Assembly (NCBI RefSeq): GCF_017571465.1
Contig: NZ_JAGETV010000022.1
Span: 1-42,221 of the forward strand
DNA length: 42,221 nt
DNA from: Thiomicrorhabdus marina
GTDB lineage: Bacteria; Pseudomonadota; Gammaproteobacteria; Thiomicrospirales; Thiomicrospiraceae
Direction of reading: 5' to 3'
The notes under the pieces are model-generated. The model saw nothing but the letters and a program-made list of their open reading frames with translations. It was not told the origin of the DNA and ran no database searches. Of this stretch, positions 16,956 to 24,946 are shown piece by piece (position 1 is the first letter of the stretch; each line of letters opens with the position of its first letter). Position numbers and translations under genes: made by a program.

Positions 16956-16961
16956 ATTATA
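16956..16961 (-). promoter_or_regulatory. Candidate -10 box of dnaB
   Basis: The minus strand reads CGTTATAAT, with TATAAT 45 nt before the dnaB ATG. The best -35 candidate, TTGTCC, stands at a long 19-nt spacing. The same CGTTATAAT string marks the rpsF, ubiG and fabI upstream regions. Confidence 0.5.
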
Positions 16962-17035
16962 ACGAGGTAGCAGATTTTGAGGACAATAAAACTGAGAAAT
17001 TTTCGGTAAAACTGGCTTGCAATATTTTCATCAGA

Positions 17036-17077
17036 CAATAAAAAACGCCGATCCTAAAAAATTAGAACCGGCGTTTT
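17036..17077 (-). terminator. Intrinsic terminator after rplI
   Basis: The minus strand reads AAAACGCCG (17077-17069), an 18-nt loop that can pair internally through CTAA/TTAG, then CGGCGTTTT (17050-17042) and more T residues. It lies 25 nt past the rplI stop and ends the rpsF-rpsR-DUF2232-rplI operon. Confidence 0.85.
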
Positions 17078-17101
17078 CGTTAACGTTGTAAGAGTAACTA
17101 A

Positions 17102-17557
17102 TTACTCAGCTTCAGAAGCTTTAACGTCAACAGTGATCGTAGCAACTACATCAGTGTGTAACTGTACGTCGATTTCGAAAGTACCAACGAAACGTAGAGC
17201 ACCTTCAGGCATACGTACGTCACGACGTTCAACGTCGAAACCAGCTGCTTTAAGTGCATCAGCGATATCTTGAGTACCAACTGAACCGAATAATTTACCT
17301 TCGTCACCAGCAACGGCTTCGATAGTGAATACTTGACCGTTTAGGTTTTCGTAAACACCTTGAGCAACTGCTAGCTCAGCTGCAGCAGCTTTTTCTAGTT
17401 CTGCACGACGTGCTTCGAACTCAGCTACGTTAGCTTCAGTGGCCGCTTGCGCTTTACCTTGTGGAATAAGGAAGTTACGAGCGAAACCAGATTTAACCGC
17501 AACTTGATCACCCAAGTTACCTAGATTTTGTACTTTTTCAAGCAGAATAACATTCAT
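17102..17557 (-). CDS. rplI: Large ribosomal subunit protein bL9
   Basis: This 151-residue protein is the standard bL9. The N-terminal 23S rRNA-binding domain is [19 protein letters not shown], followed by [17 protein letters not shown] long connecting helix rich in Ala and Glu (about 45-75) leads to the C-terminal domain beginning near QVFTIEA. It has an excellent ribosome site (AGAGG 7 nt before the ATG). It is the last gene of the ribosomal operon, 17 nt after the DUF2232 gene, and a terminator follows. Confidence 0.97.
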   Translation of the reverse strand: MNVILLEKVQNLGNLGDQVAVKSGFARNFLIPQGKAQAATEANVAEFEARRAELEKAAAAELAVAQGVYENLNGQVFTIEAVAGDEGKLFGSVGTQDIADALKAAGFDVERRDVRMPEGALRFVGTFEIDVQLHTDVVATITVDVKASEAE

Positions 17558-17574
17558 GGCTTAAACCTCTATCT

Positions 17575-18465
17575 TTATTGCGTTTCCCCTCGGCCGCGGA
17601 AATTCATCCAGCTATCTAATAGGCCGATGGTAGCTAAAATCAGCATCATTTGTGGAAGTAAAAATAGCAAAACATATAAACCAACTAACCATGCATTGCT
17701 TGCCTCGCGCTCTTTCACCATATAATGGGCGACGCTTAAGCCTTGGAACATGAGCGCGGCAATCACGACACCTGAGATATCGTACAAAAGACGAATCTCT
17801 TGACCAACAATCAATCCGGTAATCGCAATCACCACAGCAATCGTTGCCGTGCTTTTCGGCAACATCAACTGATGGAAATCAGTCTGGAACTGCCCTGGGT
17901 AGTAAAGTTGACTTTGCCACCAACGGCCTAGCATTAAAATGCTGAACCATAAAATCAGAGCAAATACCGACAATAACATCGTCACCATTTGAGCCATTTT
18001 CGGCACGAAATCAGACTGATAGTCAACGCCGGCAGTATCCAGAAGCGGCTTAATTTGGCTGTTAAATAACTCTAACCACCAAGCGCTGGTATCACCCACA
18101 ATTAGGTGAAAACCAACCAAACCGACTCCGATCATCAGCATGCCTAAATGCAATGCTTGCGCCAGAGAATTAGTCTCTCGCAATACCACGGCCATAATAA
18201 ACACCGGCAGTAGGTATTCCATTATTGCAATAACTGCCGGCATATAACTGCCGCTCAGCATTACGGTTAGTGCAATCTGGACAATCATTGCCCAAATTAA
18301 GGTTTTAGCTCCTTCTACAGCGTTAACACGCAGTGTTACCAGAGCGACGATTCCTCCGGCAAGAATGCCTATTGGAGCAATCCAGACACTTAGTGCAGAA
18401 AGCAGAACTACCGCAATATTGGCCTGCATTGGCCCTTTCATACTGTAGTTGGCTAAGGCTAACAT
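17575..18465 (-). CDS. DUF2232-type integral membrane protein
   Basis: This 296-residue inner-membrane protein has about eight to nine hydrophobic helices and almost no large soluble part. Its place between rpsR and rplI, together with its size and profile, matches the DUF2232 (YybS-like) family. That family is often found at this position in gammaproteobacteria lacking other insertions, and in Bacillus next to the rplI-dnaB region. The function is not established; the N-terminal ALSVWIAPIGILAGGI resembles small-molecule carrier (ECF S-component-like) proteins, but that is only an impression. The ribosome site before ATG 18465 is weak. Co-transcription with rpsR and rplI is likely, since the gaps are 35 and 17 nt. 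Confidence 0.75.
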   Translation of the reverse strand: MLALANYSMKGPMQANIAVVLLSALSVWIAPIGILAGGIVALVTLRVNAVEGAKTLIWAMIVQIALTVMLSGSYMPAVIAIMEYLLPVFIMAVVLRETNSLAQALHLGMLMIGVGLVGFHLIVGDTSAWWLELFNSQIKPLLDTAGVDYQSDFVPKMAQMVTMLLSVFALILWFSILMLGRWWQSQLYYPGQFQTDFHQLMLPKSTATIAVVIAITGLIVGQEIRLLYDISGVVIAALMFQGLSVAHYMVKEREASNAWLVGLYVLLFLLPQMMLILATIGLLDSWMNFRGRGETQ

Positions 18466-18500
18466 CTAGGTATCCCAGCTATTTCACTTCTTCAAACAAA

Positions 18501-18728
18501 TTATTTGTGTTGATCAGTGTATGGCAATAAAGCAAGGTAACGAGCTCGCTTGATTGCGTTAGAAAGTTGACGCTGATACTTCGCGCTTGTTCCAGTAATA
18601 CGGCTAGGAACGATCTTACCAGTCTCAGTGATGTAAGATTTCAAAGTATCTAGATCTTTATAATCAATTTGTTTAACACCGTCTGCAGTGAAACGGCAGA
18701 ATTTTTTACGACCAAATCCACGTGCCAT
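18501..18728 (-). CDS. rpsR: Small ribosomal subunit protein bS18
   Basis: This 75-residue basic protein has the bS18 core: [40 protein letters not shown] and [20 protein letters not shown], which binds 16S rRNA as a pair with bS6. It starts 2 nt after the rpsF stop, with AAGGAG 7 nt before the ATG inside the rpsF end, so the two are coupled. The enteric priB gene, which normally sits between rpsF and rpsR, is absent. Confidence 0.97.
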   Translation of the reverse strand: MARGFGRKKFCRFTADGVKQIDYKDLDTLKSYITETGKIVPSRITGTSAKYQRQLSNAIKRARYLALLPYTDQHK

Positions 18729-18730
18729 GA

Positions 18731-19087
18731 TTAAGCTCCTTTCGCTTGGCGTTTATCGCCTTTGTCTTCTTTCTTAGCCATCATTACTGAAGGTTCAGTA
18801 AGCGCTTCGTCTTGCTTAACAACCATGCTACGTAGAACTGCGTCGTTGTAGTAGAAAGCGTTCTCTAGCTCAGCTAGAGTATCAGCACCACATTCGATGT
18901 TCATCATGATGTAGTGAGCTTTGTGTACCTTGTCGATAAGGTAAGCTAGTTGACGACGACCCCAATCTTCTAAACGGTGGATCTGACCACCAGATTGCTC
19001 GATCATTGCCTTATAACGATCTACCATTGCAGGAACCTGCTCTGATTGATCCGGGTGTACTAGAAATACGACTTCATAATGGCGCAT
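18731..19087 (-). CDS. rpsF: Small ribosomal subunit protein bS6
   Basis: This 118-residue protein begins [18 protein letters not shown] and contains [19 protein letters not shown] followed by [10 protein letters not shown], the standard bS6 fold that binds bS18 and 16S rRNA. The C-terminus is a charged tail ([14 protein letters not shown]). AAGGAGATATTCG precedes the ATG with good spacing. A leader hairpin of the S6:S18-binding type lies 30-53 nt upstream and is likely the site of autoregulation. Expression starts from a strong promoter 87-115 nt upstream. Confidence 0.97.
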   Translation of the reverse strand: MRHYEVVFLVHPDQSEQVPAMVDRYKAMIEQSGGQIHRLEDWGRRQLAYLIDKVHKAHYIMMNIECGADTLAELENAFYYNDAVLRSMVVKQDEALTEPSVMMAKKEDKGDKRQAKGA

Positions 19088-19116
19088 TCGAATATCTCCT
19101 TATGGATGATTAAACA

Positions 19117-19140
19117 GTCTCCCGTTATGTACGGTGAGAC
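19117..19140 (-). promoter_or_regulatory. S6:S18-type leader RNA hairpin
   Basis: On the minus strand GTCTC, a bulged A, CCGT, a 5-nt loop, ACGG and GAGAC form a two-part stem-loop between the rpsF promoter and the gene. A stem with an exposed CCG in this position is the described bacterial rpsF leader motif, which the S6:S18 complex binds because it mimics their 16S rRNA site. The role is inferred from this match in position and motif. Confidence 0.72.
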
Positions 19141-19173
19141 AAGGAAATCAAGCGCTGGGCTTGAAAGCGCGCG

Positions 19174-19202
19174 ATTATAACGGTTTTAAAGAGTTTAGGC
19201 AA
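19174..19202 (-). promoter_or_regulatory. Promoter of the rpsF operon
   Basis: On the minus strand TTGCCT (19202-19197), a 17-nt spacer and a perfect TATAAT (19179-19174) are followed by a GC-rich start region (CGCGCGC), a common mark of stringently controlled ribosomal promoters. The leader would be about 80 nt long. Confidence 0.8.
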
Positions 19203-19235
19203 GTTCTTTAAACAGCCCCAATAAAAATAGCGCGA

Positions 19236-19271
19236 TAATAAAAATGGTAATCAAAGCAATCAATTACCATT
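19236..19271 (-). terminator. Intrinsic terminator after pyrF
   Basis: The minus strand reads AATGGTAAT, an 11-nt loop, ATTACCATT and TTTATT. This 9-bp stem with a T-run lies 20 nt past the pyrF stop and separates the gyrA-to-pyrF block from rpsF. Confidence 0.8.
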
Positions 19272-19290
19272 CATAAGATAAGAAAAGAGC

Positions 19291-20001
19291 TTAGCGCAAG
19301 GAATCATTAATAGCCGCTAAGGCTGCAACAGGATTTTCCGCTTTAGTAATCGGACGACCGATGACCAAATAACTTGAGCCGGCTTGCATGGCGTCCGGCG
19401 GCGTCATAATACGCTTTTGATCATTAACATCGGAACCGGCCGGACGAATCCCTGGCGTCACTAGACAGAAATCGTCGCCGATTTCTTCACGTAACATGGT
19501 AACTTCTTGTGCCGAACAAACCACGCCATCTAAACCGGAAGCCTTAGTCAACTTAGCTAAACGCAGCACCTGCTCTTTAGGCTCAATATCCAAACCTAAC
19601 TCAGCCAAATCCTCTTGCTGCATACTGGTCAATACGGTTACTGCAATCAACAAAGGCGGCTTTTCAAATTCTGCCAAAGCTTCTTTGGCCGCTTTCATCA
19701 TTTTTGAGCCGCCGGACGCATGCACATTTACCATCCACACACCCATACGCGCTGCTGCCTGTACGGCTTTTGCGACCGTATTTGGAATGTCATGGTATTT
19801 TAAATCCAAGAACACATCAAAGCCTTTGGCAATCAATGCTTTAACAAAATCCGGACCGGCAACTGCGAACAGTTCTTTACCGACTTTTAGACGACACTCA
19901 TTAGGATTGAGTTGGTCGACAAAACTCAAAGCACCATTGGCCGTAGCAAAATCTAAGGCAATCAATACTTTAGCGTCTTGTTCTAAGATTGGTTGAGTCA
20001 T
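19291..20001 (-). CDS. pyrF: Orotidine 5'-phosphate decarboxylase
   Basis: This 236-residue TIM-barrel enzyme makes UMP from OMP in the last step of pyrimidine synthesis. The catalytic D-x-K-x-x-D array is in [12 protein letters not shown] (Asp66, Lys68, Asp71). [19 protein letters not shown] and the end motif [16 protein letters not shown] carry the phosphate-binding loop. It starts 25 nt after lapA and is the last gene of the long gyrA-to-pyrF block. In many gammaproteobacteria lapB stands between lapA and pyrF; it is missing here. Confidence 0.97.
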   Translation of the reverse strand: MTQPILEQDAKVLIALDFATANGALSFVDQLNPNECRLKVGKELFAVAGPDFVKALIAKGFDVFLDLKYHDIPNTVAKAVQAAARMGVWMVNVHASGGSKMMKAAKEALAEFEKPPLLIAVTVLTSMQQEDLAELGLDIEPKEQVLRLAKLTKASGLDGVVCSAQEVTMLREEIGDDFCLVTPGIRPAGSDVNDQKRIMTPPDAMQAGSSYLVIGRPITKAENPVAALAAINDSLR

Positions 20002-20026
20002 AAGTTAAAATCCAATTTCGGGTAAT

Positions 20027-20386
20027 TTAATTCGGTAATTTGTTTTCAAGTATATCTTGGCGATTCAAGCCGGGATTTAGCACTGTCTGCGCAGAGCGCT
20101 TTGATTCAGCCAAGTCTTTTTTCGTCTGCACCAGCTCATCTGCTTGTTTTTGATTTAAACGGGTTTGTTTTTTCAAACGCCACCTCAACTGCGTGACCTG
20201 CATCTTAATTAGCAAGGCTCCAACCAGCATGCCAATAACCATAACTATTGCCAAAGCTAAACCAAGTGGAAAATCAAAACTTAATAAATAAACATCAAGT
20301 TTGACCGAGTTAGGATTTAAGACGCCAAGTAGCAATCCAAACAATAAAAATGCGAAGGTAAAAATCAAGGAAATTAGTTTAAACAT
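20027..20386 (-). CDS. lapA: LapA-domain inner membrane protein
   Basis: This is a small protein with two membrane helices (LISLIFTFAFLLFGLLLGVL, then GLALAIVMVIGMLVGALLI) and a cytoplasmic basic coiled-coil tail (RWRLKKQTRLNQKQADELV). NPNSVKLDVYLLSFDFPLG between the helices is the LapA (DUF1049) signature. In E. coli LapA works with LapB in lipopolysaccharide assembly and control of LpxC breakdown. I chose ATG 20386 over GTG 20398, which would add four residues; neither has a strong ribosome site. It lies between ihfB and pyrF as in E. coli, but its usual partner lapB is absent from this locus. Confidence 0.88.
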   Translation of the reverse strand: MFKLISLIFTFAFLLFGLLLGVLNPNSVKLDVYLLSFDFPLGLALAIVMVIGMLVGALLIKMQVTQLRWRLKKQTRLNQKQADELVQTKKDLAESKRSAQTVLNPGLNRQDILENKLPN

Positions 20387-20503
20387 CTGCGCTAACACTC
20401 AAAAAAAGGTATGCACAGATTATAGAGGAAATGGCTGTGTCTGTGGTCGCAAACACGACCAATTGAACTAATTCTTATAGTTTTATTGTATTTTCTATCA
20501 ACA

Positions 20504-20542
20504 ATAAAAAAGGCGATAAACCCAAATGGATTTACCGCCTTT
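20504..20542 (-). terminator. Intrinsic terminator after ihfB
   Basis: The minus strand reads AAAGGCG, then an imperfect inner stem GTAAATCC/GGGTTTAT around ATTT, then CGCCTTT and TTTATTG. It lies 24 nt past the ihfB stop, so lapA-pyrF needs read-through or its own promoter. Confidence 0.82.
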
Positions 20543-20565
20543 AAGGCAATTCATTAATTTATGAA

Positions 20566-20871
20566 TTACATCAGGATATCAGTCGTATCACGAGAATCAT
20601 TAACACGCTCACGTAAAGCCTTACCAGGCTTAAAGTGCGGCACGCGTTTATCCGCCAGCTCTACTGTCGCTCCTGTTTTAGGGTTTCGCCCCACTCGCGC
20701 CTTGCGATGATGAAGACTAAAGCTACCGAAACCGCGAATTTCAATTCGCGAACCTTCCGATAATGTATCAATCATCGAATCAACAATTTGGTTAACAGCC
20801 AGCTCCACATCTTTTTGTGAAAACTGAGTCTGCTTACGCGCGATTAATTCAATCAGCTCTGACTTGGTCAC
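20566..20871 (-). CDS. ihfB: Integration host factor subunit beta
   Basis: This 101-residue DNA-bending protein belongs to the HU/IHF family. [14 protein letters not shown] and [20 protein letters not shown] (the beta-arm with the bending proline region NPKTG) identify it as IHF beta rather than HU. It pairs with IHF alpha, encoded elsewhere. Translation starts at GTG with AAGAG about 10 nt upstream. It follows rpsA as in most gammaproteobacteria. Hairpin terminators flank it on both sides, so it probably has its own promoter in the region 20872-20935. Confidence 0.95.
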   Translation of the reverse strand: MTKSELIELIARKQTQFSQKDVELAVNQIVDSMIDTLSEGSRIEIRGFGSFSLHHRKARVGRNPKTGATVELADKRVPHFKPGKALRERVNDSRDTTDILM

Positions 20872-20935
20872 TTTGATTCTACTCTTAGCTTATTTTTCAT
20901 AAAAAAGAGAGTTATAACAACCCATCATTTAGACC

Positions 20936-20978
20936 AAAAAGCCTCTAAAACAATACGTTAGCAAATTATTCTAGAGGC
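20936..20978 (-). terminator. Terminator after rpsA
   Basis: The minus strand reads GCCTCTA (20978-20972), a 24-nt loop, TAGAGGC (20947-20941) and TTTTTGG. It lies 34 nt past the rpsA stop. The loop is long, so termination may be partial. Confidence 0.7.
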
Positions 20979-21011
20979 CATACCAATTAGCCTTAACTAA
21001 TTAGTTTCAGA

Positions 21012-22673
21012 TTACATCTTGTCCTTAAGAAGGTCACCTAGTGTGTTACCTGCAACAGTTTGTTGCTCAGTGTAACCTTTGATCGCTTCTTGTTCGTCGT
21101 GAGCTTCTTTCGCTTTCACAGACAGTGAAAGTGAACGGTTCTTACGATCGATGTTAGTGATCTTAGCAGTCACTTCTTCGCCTTCACGAAGAACTGAAGA
21201 TGCATCACGAGTATCTTCTGCTAGTTCAGAAGCGCGAAGGTAACCTTCAACTTCTGCCGCTAGATCGATAACTGCACCACGCTCGTCTACAGACTTAACG
21301 GTACCAGTAACGATTGAACCTTTACCGTTCGAAGCAACGAATTGACCGAATGGGTCTTGCTCTAACTGCTTAAGGCCTAGAGAGATACGCTCACGATCAG
21401 GATCGATAGAAAGGATGATTGTTTCTAGCTCGTCACCTTTTTTGAAGTCACGAATTGCGTCTTCACCAGGCTGGTTCCAAGAGATATCAGTTAGGTGAAC
21501 AAGACCATCGATACCACCGTCTAGACCAATGAAGATACCGAAGTCAGTGATTGACTTGATAGAACCAGAGATCTTATCGCCTTTCGCGTGAGTTGCAGAG
21601 AAACCTTCCCAAGGGTTAACAGTACATTGCTTGATAGATAGAGAGATACGACGACGCTCTGGATCTACATCAAGAATTTTAACTTTAACGTCTTCACCTA
21701 GGTGAACCACTTTAGATGGGTGGATGTTACGGTTAGTCCAATCAAGTTCAGACGTGTGAACAAGACCTTCTATTCCATCTTCAATCTCAATGAAAGCACC
21801 ATAATCAGTGATGTTAGCAACTTTACCCATCACCTCAGCACCCATTGGGTAACGAGAAACCATATCTGCCCATGGATCTTCTTCTAGCTGCTTAAGACCT
21901 AGAGAAACGCGGTTACGCTCTTTGTCGAACTTAAGAACTTTAACTTCTAGATCATCACCAACCTGAACGATTTCAGATGGGTGAGAAACACGACGCCACG
22001 CCATGTCAGTAATGTGTAGAAGACCGTCAACACCACCAAGATCGATAAATGCACCGTAGTCAGTAAGGTTCTTAACGATACCCTTAAGTACTGAACCTTC
22101 TTCCATGTTCGCAAGAATAGCTTCACGTTCTGCAGAAGACTCTTCTTCGATAACTGCACGACGAGAAACAACAACGTTGTTACGCTTACGATCTAGCTTA
22201 ACAAGCTTAAGCTCAACTTCTTTACCTTCAAGGAAGCCGAAGTCACGGATCGGGCGGATATCCACAAGTGAACCAGGTAGGAAACCACGAACGCCATCAA
22301 CGTCAACAGTAAGACCACCTTTAACTTTACCGGTAACCATACCTTTAACGATTTCGCCTTCTTCCATAGCCGTTTCAAGAACGTCCCAAGTCTTCGCACG
22401 TTTCGCTTTTTCACGTGATAGACGAGTTTCACCAAGACCGTCTTCTAGCGTTTCTAGGTAAACTTCAACTTCGTCACCTACTGCTACTTCTAGCTCGCCT
22501 TCAGCGTTTAGGAATTGGTTCTTAGGAATAGAAGACTCAGATTTCATACCTGCGTCAACCAACACAGCTTCTTTGTCGATACCAACAACCGTACCGATGA
22601 TTAGAGAGCCAGTTTTAAATTTGTCTTCTTGCAAAGACGCTTCAAATAGTTCAGCGAAAGATAATTCACTCAT
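21012..22673 (-). CDS. rpsA: Small ribosomal subunit protein bS1
   Basis: This protein of about 553 residues has six S1 (OB-fold) repeats in a row, clearest at [60 protein letters not shown] and [20 protein letters not shown]. It binds mRNA and helps the 30S subunit unfold and start on messages. I chose ATG 22673 ([14 protein letters not shown]) because it aligns with the E. coli start (MTESFAQLFEESL); the in-frame TTG at 22688 would add five residues. No Shine-Dalgarno sequence is visible before the ATG, as known for E. coli rpsA, which is controlled by its own product through the leader. It is separated from cmk by a terminator, so a promoter in 22674-22780 is expected. Confidence 0.96.
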   Translation of the reverse strand: MSELSFAELFEASLQEDKFKTGSLIIGTVVGIDKEAVLVDAGMKSESSIPKNQFLNAEGELEVAVGDEVEVYLETLEDGLGETRLSREKAKRAKTWDVLETAMEEGEIVKGMVTGKVKGGLTVDVDGVRGFLPGSLVDIRPIRDFGFLEGKEVELKLVKLDRKRNNVVVSRRAVIEEESSAEREAILANMEEGSVLKGIVKNLTDYGAFIDLGGVDGLLHITDMAWRRVSHPSEIVQVGDDLEVKVLKFDKERNRVSLGLKQLEEDPWADMVSRYPMGAEVMGKVANITDYGAFIEIEDGIEGLVHTSELDWTNRNIHPSKVVHLGEDVKVKILDVDPERRRISLSIKQCTVNPWEGFSATHAKGDKISGSIKSITDFGIFIGLDGGIDGLVHLTDISWNQPGEDAIRDFKKGDELETIILSIDPDRERISLGLKQLEQDPFGQFVASNGKGSIVTGTVKSVDERGAVIDLAAEVEGYLRASELAEDTRDASSVLREGEEVTAKITNIDRKNRSLSLSVKAKEAHDEQEAIKGYTEQQTVAGNTLGDLLKDKM

Positions 22674-22780
22674 GGATGTATATACCAAATAGTTTTCTCA
22701 ACCAGCGGTGATTGCATATGGGAGTGTTCATACACAGCTGGGTCAGTTAAAGTTAAACCGGCTGTCCCAATAGCCGATTT

Positions 22781-22819
22781 TAAAAAAACAAAATCCCCGG
22801 ATTCAAATGAATCCAGGGA
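22781..22819 (-). terminator. Intrinsic terminator after cmk
   Basis: The minus strand reads TCCC-T-GGATTC-ATTT-GAATCC-G-GGGA followed by TTTTGTTTTTTT: a 10-bp stem with one mismatch, a 4-nt loop and a long U-run. It lies 58 nt past the cmk stop and upstream of rpsA. Confidence 0.88.
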
Positions 22820-22876
22820 AGAAATATTTACTTAAAAATCAAAAACTTACAAAAAAACTATAAAAGTTAATTGATT

Positions 22877-23545
22877 TTAACCTCCGCAATTAATGCCTTG
22901 GCTGTTCAGTAAAGATGCTGCTTTTTGACAGACCTGATCGATGTTTAAATCGGATGTATCAATCGTTATCGCATCGTCAGCGGGCTTAAGCGGAGCGGTT
23001 TTTCGATTCGCATCACGCTCGTCACGAGCTCTAATGTCCTGAATAATTCGGGCGATATTAGCATCATTCCCTTGGTTTTTCAACTGTTTAACACGTCTTT
23101 CGGCACGAACTTCCGCCGAGGCAGTTAAAAACAGTTTTAATTGTGCATTCGGGAATACCACCGTACCCATATCACGACCGTCGGCAATCAAGCCCGGTGC
23201 TTGGGCAAACGCTTGCTGTCTTTCAAGGAGTGCAGCACGCACTTCCGGAATCGGCGCAACTTGCGAAGCAATCGAAGCCACTTCTTCGGTACGAACCTTA
23301 GAAGTAATATCGACACCTTCATAAATAATCGAGTTTGCTTTAAACTCAACCGGCAGAGTTTTCGCTAAAGCGATAATTGGCTCGATATCGTTTACATCCA
23401 ATTCAGCCTGCATCACTCCATATGCCAGAGAACGGTAGATCGCGCCGCTATCGAGAAAATGAAAACCGGTTTTACAAGCCAGCCACTGCGCCAGCGTACC
23501 TTTCCCTACGCCACTCGGGCCGTCAATGGTAATAACTACCGACAT
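22877..23545 (-). CDS. cmk: Cytidylate kinase
   Basis: This 222-residue kinase phosphorylates CMP and dCMP with ATP. The P-loop is GPSGVGKGT (residues 9-17). HFLDSGAIYRSLAYGV, the CMP-binding IADGRDMGTVVFP and RDERDANRKTAPLKPADDAI near the C-terminus are family signatures. It begins 2 nt after the aroA stop; its GAGG ribosome site lies inside the end of aroA, so the two genes are translationally coupled. A strong terminator follows. Confidence 0.96.
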   Translation of the reverse strand: MSVVITIDGPSGVGKGTLAQWLACKTGFHFLDSGAIYRSLAYGVMQAELDVNDIEPIIALAKTLPVEFKANSIIYEGVDITSKVRTEEVASIASQVAPIPEVRAALLERQQAFAQAPGLIADGRDMGTVVFPNAQLKLFLTASAEVRAERRVKQLKNQGNDANIARIIQDIRARDERDANRKTAPLKPADDAITIDTSDLNIDQVCQKAASLLNSQGINCGG

Positions 23546-23547
23546 AA

Positions 23548-24885
23548 TTACGCCTCTACCGCTTTAACGTCCATCCCAACTTGGTTAATTAAATCCAAGA
23601 AGATCGGGAAGGATGTATTCACATTAGCGCAATCATCAATCACGATGGTATCAGCACCGCGCAGCCCTGCAACCGTCATCGCCATCGAAATACGGTGGTC
23701 ATGATGAGATTGAATTTCAGCAGATTGCTTAGATTGTGCACCACCATTGATAATCATACCGTCCGGCGTTGGTACTGCATCAATACCGACCGCTTGCAAT
23801 GCATCAGCCATCACTTGAATACGATCCGATTCTTTAACACGAAGTTCTTCCGCACCGGTCAATACGGTTTTACCTTCTGCGGCAGACGCTGCGACGAACA
23901 GAACCGGGAATTCATCAATTGCCAGAGCAACCAATTCTTCGGGAATTTCGATCCCTTTTAGCGGTGCATATTTAATATGTACATCGGCAACTGGCTCACC
24001 GCCTACTTCATGGAAGTTTTCTAAGGTTAGGTCGGCACCCATTAATTTAAGAATATCGATAATCCCAGTACGTGTCGGATTCATGCCAACATGCTCAATC
24101 ACCAAATCCGAACCTTCCGAAATCGCTGCTGCGACCATAAAGAATGCCGCCGAAGAAATATCCGAAGGCACATCGATATGCATACCGGTTAGCTTACCCC
24201 CGCCCTGCAAACATGCTCTAGTTTGTTGTGCATCGATTTTTTCCGATTTCACTTCATAACCGAAACCGTTCAACATGCGTTCGGTATGATCACGCGTTGG
24301 TGCCGGCTCTAGCGCACAGGTTGTGCCATCGGCATAAAGCCCCGCCAACAGCACACAAGATTTAACCTGTGCACTTGCCATCGGTAAAATGTAATCAATG
24401 GCCTTCAATGGCGCTCCAGAACCTTTAATCACCATCGGCAGGGTTCCACCCTCTTGGGTTTCGATCTGCGCACCCATTTCCGTTAGCGGATTCACTACAC
24501 GCTTCATTGGACGCTTCGACAAAGAGGCATCGCCAACTAAGGTCACATCGAAATCCTGACCGGCAACAATCCCTGCCAATAGACGGGTTGAAGTACCGGA
24601 GTTACCCATATCAAGCGGCTTATTCGGTTTTTTCAATCCTTTCAGACCAACACCGTGAACAGTCACTTTGCCGTTCAGAGGGCCTTCAATTTCAACCCCC
24701 ATTTCACGGAATGCATTCAGTGTCGCCAAAGCATCAGCACCTTCCAAAAAACCGGTAACCGTCGTGGTACCTTCGGCGATTGAACCAAGCATAATGCTGC
24801 GGTGCGAAATCGATTTATCACCTGGAACACGCACACGACCTTGGATTTTGCCACCAGGTTGCACATGAAATTGAATATTTGCCAT
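23548..24885 (-). CDS. aroA: 3-phosphoshikimate 1-carboxyvinyltransferase (EPSP synthase)
   Basis: This 445-residue enzyme joins PEP to shikimate 3-phosphate, the sixth step of the shikimate pathway. The N-terminal PGDKSISHRS (Lys24), GNSGTSTRLL (residues 94-103), GDASLSKRPMKRV and the C-terminal LRVKESDRIQVMADAL and HHDHRISMA are the expected substrate-binding motifs. The details (MGNSGTSTRLLAG, GDASLSKRPM) resemble the EPSP synthases of Bacillus and many autotrophs more than the E. coli form (NAGTAMRPL). In pseudomonads the gene is fused to tyrA; here both are separate, with a 61-nt gap, in the same order. Confidence 0.97.
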   Translation of the reverse strand: MANIQFHVQPGGKIQGRVRVPGDKSISHRSIMLGSIAEGTTTVTGFLEGADALATLNAFREMGVEIEGPLNGKVTVHGVGLKGLKKPNKPLDMGNSGTSTRLLAGIVAGQDFDVTLVGDASLSKRPMKRVVNPLTEMGAQIETQEGGTLPMVIKGSGAPLKAIDYILPMASAQVKSCVLLAGLYADGTTCALEPAPTRDHTERMLNGFGYEVKSEKIDAQQTRACLQGGGKLTGMHIDVPSDISSAAFFMVAAAISEGSDLVIEHVGMNPTRTGIIDILKLMGADLTLENFHEVGGEPVADVHIKYAPLKGIEIPEELVALAIDEFPVLFVAASAAEGKTVLTGAEELRVKESDRIQVMADALQAVGIDAVPTPDGMIINGGAQSKQSAEIQSHHDHRISMAMTVAGLRGADTIVIDDCANVNTSFPIFLDLINQVGMDVKAVEA

Positions 24886-24946
24886 GGGTATTATTCTCTG
24901 TAAATTTTAAATTCTGGAATTTGCTTCTAGTGCTGCACAGGAAAAA

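Noticed and set aside
20941-20978. GCCTCTA/TAGAGGC pair as a mobile-element inverted repeat
   Set aside because: It is a single hairpin with a T-run directly after rpsA, so a terminator explains it; there is no transposase or target duplication.
22105-22461. A 118-codon plus-strand frame inside rpsA
   Set aside because: Low-complexity Arg/Ser/Thr composition from reading the strand opposite a real, highly conserved gene; no family features.
22688-22688. TTG at 22688 as the start of rpsA
   Set aside because: It adds five residues not present in known S1 proteins; the ATG at 22673 aligns with the family start.
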